Shown: positions 32,850 through 41,239, numbered from the stretch's first letter. The stretch is 64,000 nucleotides of DNA from Anaerosporobacter sp031551385 (GCF_031551385.1 NZ_JAVBNS010000094.1:1-64000), one strand, 5' to 3'. The notes: a model not told the origin generated them from the letters alone. Made by a program: numbers and translations.

Positions 32850-34271
32850 CTACTTCACCTCCTGCTTGATATACCAATTCGTACTCTTCTTCGTCCAACC
32901 ATCTGTATAGACTTTCTTCGAACCATCTTTGATATAGTTTGTATAAGATACACTTCTCTTTGCACGAGTAAGACTTTCAACAAAAGTCTTAATTCCCTGA
33001 TAGAAGAAAATGTTTTTATTACCTATCGGTATTGGAATAACCCCTTGCTTTGCTCCAAAGCTACCCTTTGCCTGTTCGGATATATAGTAGGTCACTTGAT
33101 TTTTAGCAAATATATTGGCTAATTCAAACAATTGTCCTTCACCAACTTGAACGTAAAGCGACTTCTTCCAGTGCTTTAAATTCTCTTTATTGCCTTCATC
33201 AACAAATGGTATCGTTATTCCAACAACCTCACCACCAAGTTCTTCTACTAGTTCAACCACACTACCTGCTAAACTAGCAGGTAAATTGATATAAACTCGT
33301 TCTCCCTTTAGTGGTTGCTTTGCTATGTAGCTTTGAACCTTTTTCTCTTCCTCTTTAATAAATGCTTCTACTTTTTCCTGAATACTTAACTGCTTTCCTA
33401 ACTGACTAAGCCATTTACTTATCGCATTTGTTCCAATCGGTGCTTGTGCCTTGATTTCTGGTATCCCTCGTTCTCCTAGCCCTTGCAGCAATACTTCTGC
33501 TTCCTCATTGTTCAATGCGATAGTGGCAACACTTTTGCTTGTATTTCGAATTTCATCAACACTTGCATATCTTGGTATTACATTTGCTTGAAGTCCTAGC
33601 TGTTCTAATACTTGCTCTGTCTCTTTCTTTGTCTGCCTACTCAATGTCGTACCAACAATCGTAACCAGATTATCTGAAACATCTTCCCTATTTGCTATCA
33701 GATATTTTCCAATTCCATGTAACACAATATCGCTACCGTTAATACCTGCCTTTGACTTAAATCCATCGGTATTAATTTGAATAATCGGAATCTCTAACTC
33801 ATCTTGTAATTCTAAAATTACAGAGGTAATATCATCGTTATTAATTGCTACAACAGCAGTTCCTACAACAAATATTGCTTTCGGTTTATTTTCATGATAA
33901 GCACGTTCTACGGTAGCTCTTAACTTCTCATCGCCACCCATAATCGTATCTCTTTCATTCAAGTTAGTGGAATACCATGTAAATGTATCATCTATCTCTA
34001 CTTGCTTCCTGTTCTGAAATTCATTTCCAAGCATCGCAGCACTACATCCAATTGCTCCATGAATGACAACTGCGATATCCTTAATCGTACTTAGAAGATT
34101 AAGTGCAACTGTTAATTCATCTGCTGCTGTTTGCGAAAATGTACGTATCCTTTGACGGATATCCGTAACCTCTAAATCTTCTCGTAAGTTTTCGGTAGGA
34201 CCATAATAGGCCGTAATCGTCGAATTTCGCTTCTCTCTCGCTATCAATTTTCGTTCATCTAAAATTCCCAT
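32850..34271 (-). CDS. NifD-like (nitrogenase component 1 family) subunit with a single cysteine
   Basis: A 473-residue homologue: IHGAIGCSAAMLGN, YSTNLNERDTIMGGDEKL and IFVVGTAVVAINNDDI align with NifD signatures. It contains only one cysteine in its whole length, C76. The first P-cluster position falls in IRTFSQTAAD and the third in VVGTAVVA, both without Cys, and no Cys is available to ligate a FeMo-type cofactor. The 1 + 3 Cys distribution with its partner resembles chlorophyllide a oxidoreductase (BchZ/BchY), where four Cys bind one [4Fe-4S]. The C-terminal tail is Trp/Lys/Tyr-rich. It starts 13 nt after the nifH-like gene. Confidence 0.9.
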   Translation of the reverse strand: MGILDERKLIAREKRNSTITAYYGPTENLREDLEVTDIRQRIRTFSQTAADELTVALNLLSTIKDIAVVIHGAIGCSAAMLGNEFQNRKQVEIDDTFTWYSTNLNERDTIMGGDEKLRATVERAYHENKPKAIFVVGTAVVAINNDDITSVILELQDELEIPIIQINTDGFKSKAGINGSDIVLHGIGKYLIANREDVSDNLVTIVGTTLSRQTKKETEQVLEQLGLQANVIPRYASVDEIRNTSKSVATIALNNEEAEVLLQGLGERGIPEIKAQAPIGTNAISKWLSQLGKQLSIQEKVEAFIKEEEKKVQSYIAKQPLKGERVYINLPASLAGSVVELVEELGGEVVGITIPFVDEGNKENLKHWKKSLYVQVGEGQLFELANIFAKNQVTYYISEQAKGSFGAKQGVIPIPIGNKNIFFYQGIKTFVESLTRAKRSVSYTNYIKDGSKKVYTDGWTKKSTNWYIKQEVK

Positions 34272-34284
34272 AATGTCCTCCCTT

Positions 34285-35160
34285 CTAAATGGATTCTGAA
34301 CCGCTAATTACCCCTGTTTCAAGGTCATATATCTTATCTCCCCATTCTCTTGCCCAATCCTTTAATTCTGTTACACCTAATGGATTTGGTACAACTAAAT
34401 CTTCGCTTTCAGCAATATATTTTGCTAGGTTACGATAGATATCAGCATGTGGGTCTTCCGGATGCGCTTCAATCACTGTTTTTCCAAACAACTCACTTTG
34501 CGATACAACTAAGGAACGGGGAACATATCCAACTGCTTTTGTTCCTGTTTTTGCTGTAAAATCATCAATAATTGATTTCGAATAACCAGCAGATAAGCCA
34601 TTTCCAATTACACCACCAAGTTTTGCCCCGCCTGATGGAGCATATTTATTGATAGCTTTAAATAGATTGTTCGCCGCATAGATTGCCATAAAGTCGGAGG
34701 AACTTACAACATATGCACGATCCGTAATTCCATCTCGTATTGGAACAGCAAATCCACCACATACAACGTCTCCAAGGACATCATATAATACATAATCAGG
34801 CTTGAATTCCTCGAATAAGTTCAATTCCTGCAACAAACTAACTGCTGCATTAATTCCACGTCCTGCACAACCAACACCAGGTACTGGCCCGCCTGACTCA
34901 ATACATAACACACCTTTGAATCCTGTTACCGAGATATCATCAAGATGAATCTTCTTACCTTCTCTTAAACTATCTAACACGGTAGGCAAATAATTATTTC
35001 CTCGTAATGTATTTGTTGAGTCACTCTTAGGGTCACAACCTATCTGAATCACTCGGTATCCTGCCTCTGCTAAAGCGGCACTAATATTTGAAGTAGTGGT
35101 TGACTTTCCAATACCACCTTTGCCATAAATGGCTATATGTTTTCCTATTTTCTCACTCAT
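34285..35160 (-). CDS. NifH-like ATP-dependent iron protein
   Basis: A 291-residue NifH/BchL-family reductase: P-loop YGKGGIGKSTT (12-22), cluster ligands C98 (GVGCAGRG) and C134 (DVVCGGFAVP), and switch DVLGDVVCGG. These bind the subunit-bridging [4Fe-4S] that delivers low-potential electrons with ATP hydrolysis. R101 is the residue ADP-ribosylated in some nitrogenase NifH. It lies directly downstream (28 nt) of metK and upstream of the partner subunits, so the electron donor and catalytic component are co-expressed. It is not sufficient for nitrogen fixation: no nifB, nifE or nifN genes are here. Confidence 0.93.
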   Translation of the reverse strand: MSEKIGKHIAIYGKGGIGKSTTTSNISAALAEAGYRVIQIGCDPKSDSTNTLRGNNYLPTVLDSLREGKKIHLDDISVTGFKGVLCIESGGPVPGVGCAGRGINAAVSLLQELNLFEEFKPDYVLYDVLGDVVCGGFAVPIRDGITDRAYVVSSSDFMAIYAANNLFKAINKYAPSGGAKLGGVIGNGLSAGYSKSIIDDFTAKTGTKAVGYVPRSLVVSQSELFGKTVIEAHPEDPHADIYRNLAKYIAESEDLVVPNPLGVTELKDWAREWGDKIYDLETGVISGSESI

Positions 35161-35188
35161 AATTACGCTCCTAACTGTTCCTATATTT

Positions 35189-36367
35189 TTATAATAACGC
35201 TTTTATCTCACCAACTTTGTTTAATGCTTCCCATGGAAGTTCAATATCCGTTCTTCCAAAATGTCCGTATGCTGCTGTTTGCTTATAGATTGGTCTTCTT
35301 AAATTCAATGCATTAATAATTGCCTCTGGGCGTAAATCAAAAACTTTCTCAATGACTTCAACAATCTTCTCATCTGAATACTTTCCAGTACCAAAGGTAT
35401 CAACTGCAATGGATACAGGCTTTGCAACTCCGATTGCATAGGCAAGTTCTATCTCTGCTCTATCTGCAATTCCTGCTGCAACAATATTTTTTGCTACCCA
35501 TCTTGCTGCATATGCTGCAGAACGGTCAACTTTTGTTGGGTCTTTTCCTGAGAATGCACCACCGCCATGTCTGCCAGTACCGCCATAAGTATCTACAATA
35601 ATCTTTCTTCCTGTTAATCCGGCATCTCCTTGAGGCCCTCCAATTACAAATCGTCCTGTAGGATTGATAAAATATTTTGTATTCTCATCTAATAAATCAA
35701 GTGGTAGCACTTCTCTAATTACATGTTGAATTACATCTTTTTTAATTTGTTCTAATGTCACAACTTCGCTATGTTGCGTTGATATAACAATTGTATCAAT
35801 TCTAGCTACTTTACCACTCTCATCAAACTCAACTGTTACTTGTGATTTTCCATCTGGTCTTAGATATGGCAGAATTCCTTGCTTTCTTACTACTGTTAAT
35901 CTTCTTGTCAAACGATGTGCGTAGGAGATTGCTGGTGGAAGATACTCTTGTGTTTCATTCGTTGCATACCCAAATATAATACCTTGGTCACCTGCTCCTG
36001 TTCCGAAGTCTTCCTCTACTCCCTCTTGTTTTGATTCATATGCCTTATCCACTCCTAATGCAATGTCCGCAGACTGTTCATCAATGGAAGTAAGTACTGC
36101 AATCGAATCTGCATCAAAACCACCTGCATTTCTTGTATAACCAATGTCACGAATCGTATTTCGAACTACCTTGGCTATGTCTACATACGCATCTGTTGTA
36201 ATTTCACCTACTACTAATGCTAAACCTGTTGCAACTGTTGTTTCTGCTGCTACTCTTGAATAAGGATCTTGCTCTAATAATGCATCTAAGATTGCGTCTG
36301 ATATTTGATCTGCTATCTTATCTGGATGCCCCTCTGTTACTGATTCTGATGTAAATAATTTTCCCAT
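35189..36367 (-). CDS. metK: S-adenosylmethionine synthetase
   Basis: A 392-residue MetK with all signatures: TEGHPDK (12-18), GAGDQG, and GGGAFSGKDPTKVDRSAAYAAR. It makes SAM from methionine and ATP. It heads the nifHDK-like operon, with a GGAGG site before its ATG and the CTGACTAG attenuator 110-160 nt upstream. I infer either SAM supply for the radical SAM proteins or recycling of the methionine carbon/sulfur recovered by the system. Whether this is the only metK of the genome cannot be seen. Confidence 0.95.
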   Translation of the reverse strand: MGKLFTSESVTEGHPDKIADQISDAILDALLEQDPYSRVAAETTVATGLALVVGEITTDAYVDIAKVVRNTIRDIGYTRNAGGFDADSIAVLTSIDEQSADIALGVDKAYESKQEGVEEDFGTGAGDQGIIFGYATNETQEYLPPAISYAHRLTRRLTVVRKQGILPYLRPDGKSQVTVEFDESGKVARIDTIVISTQHSEVVTLEQIKKDVIQHVIREVLPLDLLDENTKYFINPTGRFVIGGPQGDAGLTGRKIIVDTYGGTGRHGGGAFSGKDPTKVDRSAAYAARWVAKNIVAAGIADRAEIELAYAIGVAKPVSIAVDTFGTGKYSDEKIVEVIEKVFDLRPEAIINALNLRRPIYKQTAAYGHFGRTDIELPWEALNKVGEIKALL

Positions 36368-36475
36368 ATGAAATCCTCCATTTTTACAATATTTTTTTCT
36401 TGTTTTATAAAAATAAATTAGAACGATTATGTCCTAAACATACAAACATTTTTATCATGAATTCCTTTTAAATTC

Positions 36476-36530
36476 AAAAAGAGGTTCCAAATGATATAAC
36501 ACCATTTGAAACCTCTAGTTTTCTAGTCAG
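36476..36530 (-). promoter_or_regulatory. CTGACTAG hairpin plus terminator upstream of metK
   Basis: Minus strand: CTGACTAGAAAACTAGAGG, then a terminator stem AGAGGTTTCAAATG / CATTTGGAACCTCT and TTTTT. It is the third copy of the element in the window. It lies 12 nt after the YezD stop and about 110 nt before the metK start, with no obvious second promoter between, so read-through may control metK and the nif-like genes. Confidence 0.6.
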
Positions 36531-36542
36531 TTAAACGTTATT

Positions 36543-36692
36543 TTATTTTAATCGAACTTTCTCATTCTTCTCAATCTGAATGACATTTCCGTCCTGTACT
36601 ATAATTGTAACCGAACCGTATTGAATCGTCTCAAGGAATTCCCTTATTTTAGCTATTGATGCATCACTAACAACATTCTTCTTTACTCCCAT
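36543..36692 (-). CDS. YezD-like small protein (DUF2292)
   Basis: A 49-residue protein: starts MGVKKNVVSDASIAKI, then REFLETIQYGSVTIIVQDG, and ends NEKVRLK. The GSVTIIVQDGxVIQIE pattern is that of YezD/DUF2292 proteins, which are often found next to sulfur-assimilation genes. ATG at 36692 with AAGGAGG 9 nt upstream. It lies 35 nt after the SsuB-like ATPase gene in the same operon. Function is unknown. Confidence 0.75.
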   Translation of the reverse strand: MGVKKNVVSDASIAKIREFLETIQYGSVTIIVQDGNVIQIEKNEKVRLK

Positions 36693-36727
36693 AATAGTTT
36701 GCCTCCTTATATTTCAATACGTTGAAA

Positions 36728-37501
36728 CTATAGGTTATACTCGATTGTTTCCTCTGACTCTTCAAAGAAATGATTCAAAATCTTTTTCTTATAATAGCTA
36801 AACTCTGAGCTTCCCCTGTTTCTAGCGGCTGATGACTCAATCGTCAATATCGATTTAATCTCCCCTGGTCTTGCTGACATTACAATAATTCTTTTTCCAA
36901 GATAGATTGCCTCATCAATATCATGAGTAACCATAATCATTGTTGTCTTCTCTTCTTTCTGAATCCGCAAGATTTCCTTCTGCATCTGGATTCTTGTTAG
37001 GGCATCTAGTGCACCGAACGGCTCATCAAGAAGTAATATACTTGGATTTGCTACAAGACCTCTAGCTATTGCTGCCCTCTGCGACATACCACCTGATAAT
37101 TGACTCGGATATGCATTTTCAAATCCTTTCAGCCCAACTAGTTCAATATGTTTCTGCACTAGGTTTTCTCTTTCCGCTTTATCCAGATTCTTAATTCCAA
37201 ATCCTATATTATCCTTAATCTTTAACCAAGGTAATAATCGATGTTCTTGAAATACCATTCCACAATCGGTATCTGGCTGCGTTACTTTCTTACCATTACG
37301 TATAACTTCTCCCTCTTCATAGCCAACCAATCCTGCAATAATCTTTAGCAATGTACTTTTACCACAGCCGCTGTGACCAACTATCGTAATGAACTCCCCT
37401 TCTTGCACATTGAGATTAATGTCTTTTAGAATGTGAACCTCTTGCTTGTTAACAATAAATTTTTTATCCAGATTTTTAATCTGTAATATCTCTTTAGCCA
37501 T
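36728..37501 (-). CDS. SsuB/TauB-like ABC transporter ATPase
   Basis: A 257-residue ABC ATPase of the nitrate/sulfonate/taurine group: Walker A GHSGCGKST, signature LSGGMSQRAAIARGL, Walker B ILLLDEPFGALD, switch MVTHDIDEA. The ATG at 37501 (GGAGGGAAGG upstream) overlaps the permease stop by 8 nt; an in-frame upstream start at 37516 is less likely. No binding-protein gene is in the same operon; the three SsuA-like lipoproteins nearby are candidates to share this ATPase and permease. Confidence 0.9.
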   Translation of the reverse strand: MAKEILQIKNLDKKFIVNKQEVHILKDINLNVQEGEFITIVGHSGCGKSTLLKIIAGLVGYEEGEVIRNGKKVTQPDTDCGMVFQEHRLLPWLKIKDNIGFGIKNLDKAERENLVQKHIELVGLKGFENAYPSQLSGGMSQRAAIARGLVANPSILLLDEPFGALDALTRIQMQKEILRIQKEEKTTMIMVTHDIDEAIYLGKRIIVMSARPGEIKSILTIESSAARNRGSSEFSYYKKKILNHFFEESEETIEYNL

Positions 37502-38270
37502 TTGCCTTCCCTCCATTTCCTCTCTCCCATGGAGTTAATGCTCGGAACAATACTGTTAATCCCTTATCCATAATAATTCCAACTAAACCAATTACTAACA
37601 TACATACAATTACAATGTCTGATCTCATTAAGCTTCTTGCATCACTCATTCGGTAACCAATTCCTGATGTTGCTGCGATTAATTCAGAAGCAACAACTGC
37701 CATCCATGAAACACCTAAACTTAATTTTAATCCAACTAATATCTGTGGTAATGCATGTGGTAAATATACTTTTACAAATGTTTTTATCTTGCTTAGTTTA
37801 TATAACTTCGCTACCTCTATGTACCCAACCGGTGTACTCTCAACACCATTCAATGTATTGACCATGATAGGGAAAAATGCTGCTATTACAATAATAACAA
37901 CTTTTGATTTTTCACCAATACCACACCATAATATAATAAGTGGAATCCATGCAATCATTGGAATCTGACGAATAACCGTCGTGATTAAACCGAATAACTT
38001 CTTAACGAAAGGAAACATTCCCATTAGTATTCCAAGCACTCCACCAAGTAAAATGGAACATGCATACCCTTTCGTAACTCTCAGAAAACTAACACCTAAA
38101 TCCTCTTGTAATTGTCCTGTCTGCACCATTGTTCCAAATGCTTTTCTCACTTTTGATATACTTGGTAAAATGCTTGATGGTGTATCCGTATATGTAGTAG
38201 CAATATGCCAAGCTATTACAATTATAATCGGAATAATTAACTGTATTCCAATATCTCTAATCCTTTTCAT
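37494..38270 (-). CDS. SsuC/TauC-like ABC transporter permease
   Basis: A 258-residue permease with about six membrane helices and an EAA-type loop (GYIEVAKLYKLSKIKTFVKVYLPHALPQ). The ELIAATSGIGYRMSDAR segment is typical of the sulfonate/taurine/nitrate permeases. First gene of the operon ssuC - ssuB - yezD - (attenuator) - metK - nifHDK-like. GGGGG site before the ATG. Confidence 0.9.
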   Translation of the reverse strand: MKRIRDIGIQLIIPIIIVIAWHIATTYTDTPSSILPSISKVRKAFGTMVQTGQLQEDLGVSFLRVTKGYACSILLGGVLGILMGMFPFVKKLFGLITTVIRQIPMIAWIPLIILWCGIGEKSKVVIIVIAAFFPIMVNTLNGVESTPVGYIEVAKLYKLSKIKTFVKVYLPHALPQILVGLKLSLGVSWMAVVASELIAATSGIGYRMSDARSLMRSDIVIVCMLVIGLVGIIMDKGLTVLFRALTPWERGNGGKANG

Positions 38271-38335
38271 GAAATTCCCCCTTCGGCTCCTAATCTTGTA
38301 ACTTCTCTTTTGTTTTCATTTTTTTGTTTCAAATA

Positions 38336-38410
38336 CTTTTCATACATTTCATATAATGTTACTATGTTTTGCTTTTTAAGTATAATATCCTACTTTCCAT
38401 ACATTGTCAA
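38336..38410 (-). promoter_or_regulatory. Promoter and probable operator of the ssuC-led operon
   Basis: Minus strand TTGACA (38405-38410) and TATTAT (38382-38387) spaced 17 nt. The spacer holds GTATGGAAAGTAGG, and GTATGAAAAG recurs at about 38336-38345 next to TTATATGAAAT. Both positions, and the AT-rich stretch before the -35 box, closely match the sulfate operon promoter at 15778-15852. Confidence 0.75.
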
Positions 38411-38577
38411 TATGTTTTATATATTTTTTTATTTTTATTTATAGTTATTTAAAACTATATCTTTAGCAAGTACGCCTCCATAGCGGATTGTTTATTAATT
38501 TACAGAGTGCACTTTTCTATAAAGATTCGGGTGTTAAAAGGTTAATAATGACCTTAGCACTGAATACTTCGTACTCT

Positions 38578-38945
38578 TTATTCATCGCTTTATCTGTACT
38601 TGTGTATCTATAAAATATATCTGCAAAACTTCATACCTTGACTTGCTTCTTCACTGCCGTATTAGAACTAAGAAACGATAGCGAAACACCTATAGTACTT
38701 CTTAGTGTGTAATTAACAGCCTAGGAAGGCGAGGCATGGACGCCGAGTCAGCCTGAGCTGAGGCAGGATGCCGAATCGAAGGCGTTTCCGCAACTTTTCA
38801 ATATCTATCATACGCACTTAGAAGTTCTTAGGTGTGTAGCGTGTTTCGTGTTCTAGTACGGCAGCGAAGAAGCTATACAAAGCTACAAAGTTTTGCATCC
38901 CAAATGTATCATACACAAGTACATGAATTATCTACAAATAAAATG
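38578..38945 (+). repeat. Family A palindromic element, copy A3
   Basis: Core between TGCAAAACT (38622) and AGTTTTGCA (38897), outer arms GTACTTGTGTAT / ATACACAAGTAC, GC-rich centre CCTAGGAAGGCGAGGCATGG. It lies between the ssuC promoter and the Rrf2 gene; with the promoter it fills the gap 38271-38995. No gene is seen in 38411-38577. Confidence 0.8.
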
Positions 38946-38986
38946 AATCATTAGAAACGATTAACCTTGTTCCTAATGACTCATTT
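38941..38986 (-). terminator. Terminator of the Rrf2 regulator gene
   Basis: Hairpin AAATGAGTCATTAGGAAC / GTTTCTAATGATTCATTT followed by TTATTT on the minus strand, 9 nt after the stop at 38996. Confidence 0.8.
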
Positions 38987-38995
38987 TATACACGA

Positions 38996-39430
38996 CTAAA
39001 TAACATAATTATCTGCTTTTGCTAACTCCATCTCCACTAAATCTTCTAACGTATAATTATCCACTACTTTATTGATTGCTTCAAATAACTTTTCCCAAAC
39101 ATAATTTGTAACACTATCGTCTTGCTTATTATAAATGTCCGCATCATCTTCTAAAAACGCAACTGGTGCAAGACTTCCCTCTGTTAATCGTAAAATCATT
39201 CCTACTGTATATTCTTTTGGTCGTCTTGCCAAACGGTATCCACCCTGTGGACCTCGTACACTTCTAACATATCCAGCCTTATTAAGGACTGCGATAATTT
39301 GCTCTAGATATTTTTCTGAGATTTCTTGACGAGCAGCAATATCTTTTATCCGAATAGTTTCACCTGTATCATTAAGTGCTAAATCTAACATAAGTTTTAA
39401 GGCATATCTTCCTTTTGTTGATATTTTCAT
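38996..39430 (-). CDS. Rrf2-family regulator without Fe-S cysteines
   Basis: A 144-residue Rrf2/IscR/CymR-type repressor: MKISTKGRYALKLMLDLA, then IRIKDIAARQEISEKYLEQIIAVLNKAGYVRSVRGPQGGY (winged helix). At the positions where the paralogue at 41316 has three Cys, this protein has F, Y and S (VAFLEDDADIYNKQDDSV) and no Cys at all. It therefore cannot bind a cluster there and may instead respond to a partner protein, as CymR does with CysK (inference). The start at 39430 is chosen over 39460 because it matches the paralogue and has GGAGG. Probable regulator of the sulfur operons. Confidence 0.9.
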   Translation of the reverse strand: MKISTKGRYALKLMLDLALNDTGETIRIKDIAARQEISEKYLEQIIAVLNKAGYVRSVRGPQGGYRLARRPKEYTVGMILRLTEGSLAPVAFLEDDADIYNKQDDSVTNYVWEKLFEAINKVVDNYTLEDLVEMELAKADNYVI

Positions 39431-39547
39431 CCCCTTACCCCTCCTTTTCATTGTATTCATATAAGAATAGTATAATATAGTTTTAACATAAATTCTGTAT
39501 TTGTCAACCTCTTTTCACAAAATTCTTTATTTAATCTGCATAAATTA

Positions 39548-39583
39548 AAAGCAACTATCCACTAAACATGAAATAGTTGCTGT
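39548..39583 (-). terminator. Terminator after the RACo-like gene
   Basis: AGCAACTAT / ATAGTTGCT hairpin and TTTTAATTT on the minus strand, 13 nt after the stop at 39596. Confidence 0.7.
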
Positions 39584-39595
39584 AATTATTATTCT

Positions 39596-41239
39596 TTATT
39601 TTTCGAAATTCATACCTCTAATATATTCTTCCTGAAAGGAATCATGCAATGATAATTCTACTTGTCTTGTACTTTCTGCAACCGTTTGGCATTCCTCTTG
39701 ATACGTTTTCGCAAGTACTGCCATACTAGCTCCTACGCCAGCAGCATTTCCAACGGAACGAATCTTCTCAAGTGAAATATTCGGCAACAATCCAATTCTT
39801 CTTGCGCTCCCTATCTTTAGATAAGAGCCAAATGCCCCTGCTAAAAATACACGGTCAAGCGAGTCTTTCGTAATCCCCATCTCTCCCATCAAGATTCGTA
39901 TCCCTGCAGAAATCGCACCTTTTGCGAGTTGCACTTCACGTATATCTCTCTGCGTAATTACAATAGGTTCTTTCGCATAGCGGTATTGCAATATAAACTG
40001 CATACCATCGGAAGTCTTTTGTAACCTCGTTGCTATAACTTTAGATACCCCCACTCTCACAGCTTCTTCAAGCTCAAGAATTCGACCAGTTTCATCTATT
40101 ACACCAATATCTAACATGGCTGCTATCGCATCAATTAAACCAGAGCCACAGATACCTTCTGCCTCTACACCTTCAATAACCTGCAACTCAACGCCTTGGT
40201 TGTGTATTGTAACACCTTCTATTGCCCCTTTGCTTGCTCGCATACCATATTGAATACTAGCACCCTCAAATGCTGGACCCGCTGCCGTTGAACAGGAAAC
40301 CATTTGACCATCTTTAGCAAGTACAATTTCTCCGTTCGTTCCTATATCAATTGCTAATGTTACACCAGTGTAATTCCTCATATCCGTTGCCACAACCACT
40401 GCTGTAATATCAGAACCAACATGCCCACCTATTCCAGGAAGATAGATTATACTTGTCTCATCAGACACCATAAGCCCTGTTTCTTTACCTGTGTACTCCT
40501 TTAACCGGTGCATTTCTTTAGGAAATGGTGGCTTTACAAGCTGACTAACATCTCTATTTTGTGCAATTTGGCTCATAGCTGTATTTCCAACTATACAGAT
40601 TCGCTTTAAGAGCAAATTATCTCCTACACTCTTACCAAACTCTTGTATCATCTCGTTAAGACCGTCTATTATTAGCTCATAAATATGATTTTTACTTTCT
40701 TCTGATTTCATACTATATTGAATTCTTGCTATTACGTCCGCTCCAATCGCTCTTTGTGGATTCGTCTTGGCTATTACATGAACAGGCTCACTTGTCTCTA
40801 AATTCCACAGAAGTCCAACAACTGTAGTTGTTCCGATATCAAAAGCTACACCAAATCCATTCTCTGTATTCCTATCTCTGTCTTGATGAATTGTCTTCAA
40901 GCTCCACTGAGGGAGTTTCATTAACTTACTCTTTCTATCAGTTTCTGCATCTGATTCCCCGGCCATATCTAATAAAGCAATTTTCATATTATCTTGCACA
41001 ATAAGTTGACATGCAAATCTTACACCATCTTCTATCTCCAATGGTGTAAGACGCTTTTTCTCTTCCAATGTTGCAGGTAGTATTTCACCTGACAATACCT
41101 GCACCTTGCACTTTCCACAAGTTCCATTTCCCCCGCATATTGCTGGAATATCTATCTGCTCAGCTCGCAATATATCGAGAAGATTCTCGCCTGCTTCTGC
41201 TGAAATTGTTTTGTTGAAACCATGTATTTGTATCTGCAT
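39596..41239 (-). CDS. RACo-like [2Fe-2S] / ASKHA-domain activator protein
   Basis: A 547-residue protein. Residues 1-95 are a plant-type [2Fe-2S] ferredoxin domain (CGGNGTCGKCK with a distal Cys in FACQL). A linker and the DUF4445/ASKHA ATPase domain follow (GVAFDIGTTTVVGLLW, VTLAIDIGTNGEI, GICGSGLIDAIA, VFLAGAFGSYL). RACo and RamA proteins reduce Co(II) corrinoid proteins with ATP. No corrinoid protein or methyltransferase is in the window, so a role as low-potential reductase for another target, such as the nif-like enzyme, is possible but speculative. The ATG at 41239 has GGGGG upstream. It lies between two Rrf2 genes. Confidence 0.88.
   Translation of the reverse strand: MQIQIHGFNKTISAEAGENLLDILRAEQIDIPAICGGNGTCGKCKVQVLSGEILPATLEEKKRLTPLEIEDGVRFACQLIVQDNMKIALLDMAGESDAETDRKSKLMKLPQWSLKTIHQDRDRNTENGFGVAFDIGTTTVVGLLWNLETSEPVHVIAKTNPQRAIGADVIARIQYSMKSEESKNHIYELIIDGLNEMIQEFGKSVGDNLLLKRICIVGNTAMSQIAQNRDVSQLVKPPFPKEMHRLKEYTGKETGLMVSDETSIIYLPGIGGHVGSDITAVVVATDMRNYTGVTLAIDIGTNGEIVLAKDGQMVSCSTAAGPAFEGASIQYGMRASKGAIEGVTIHNQGVELQVIEGVEAEGICGSGLIDAIAAMLDIGVIDETGRILELEEAVRVGVSKVIATRLQKTSDGMQFILQYRYAKEPIVITQRDIREVQLAKGAISAGIRILMGEMGITKDSLDRVFLAGAFGSYLKIGSARRIGLLPNISLEKIRSVGNAAGVGASMAVLAKTYQEECQTVAESTRQVELSLHDSFQEEYIRGMNFEK

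Noticed and set aside
31550..35160. Calling the cluster nitrogenase (nifHDK) for nitrogen fixation
   Set aside because: Missing P-cluster and cofactor cysteines and no nifB, nifE, nifN or nifV genes.
31550..36367. Calling the cluster methylthio-alkane reductase (marBHDK)
   Set aside because: Sulfur context fits, but the D-like subunit has a single Cys and so cannot carry the P-cluster and cofactor ligands expected of that enzyme. Left as a hypothesis for phylogeny.
36368..36542. SAM (S-box) riboswitch upstream of metK
   Set aside because: No S-box core is found; only the CTGACTAG hairpin and terminator are present.
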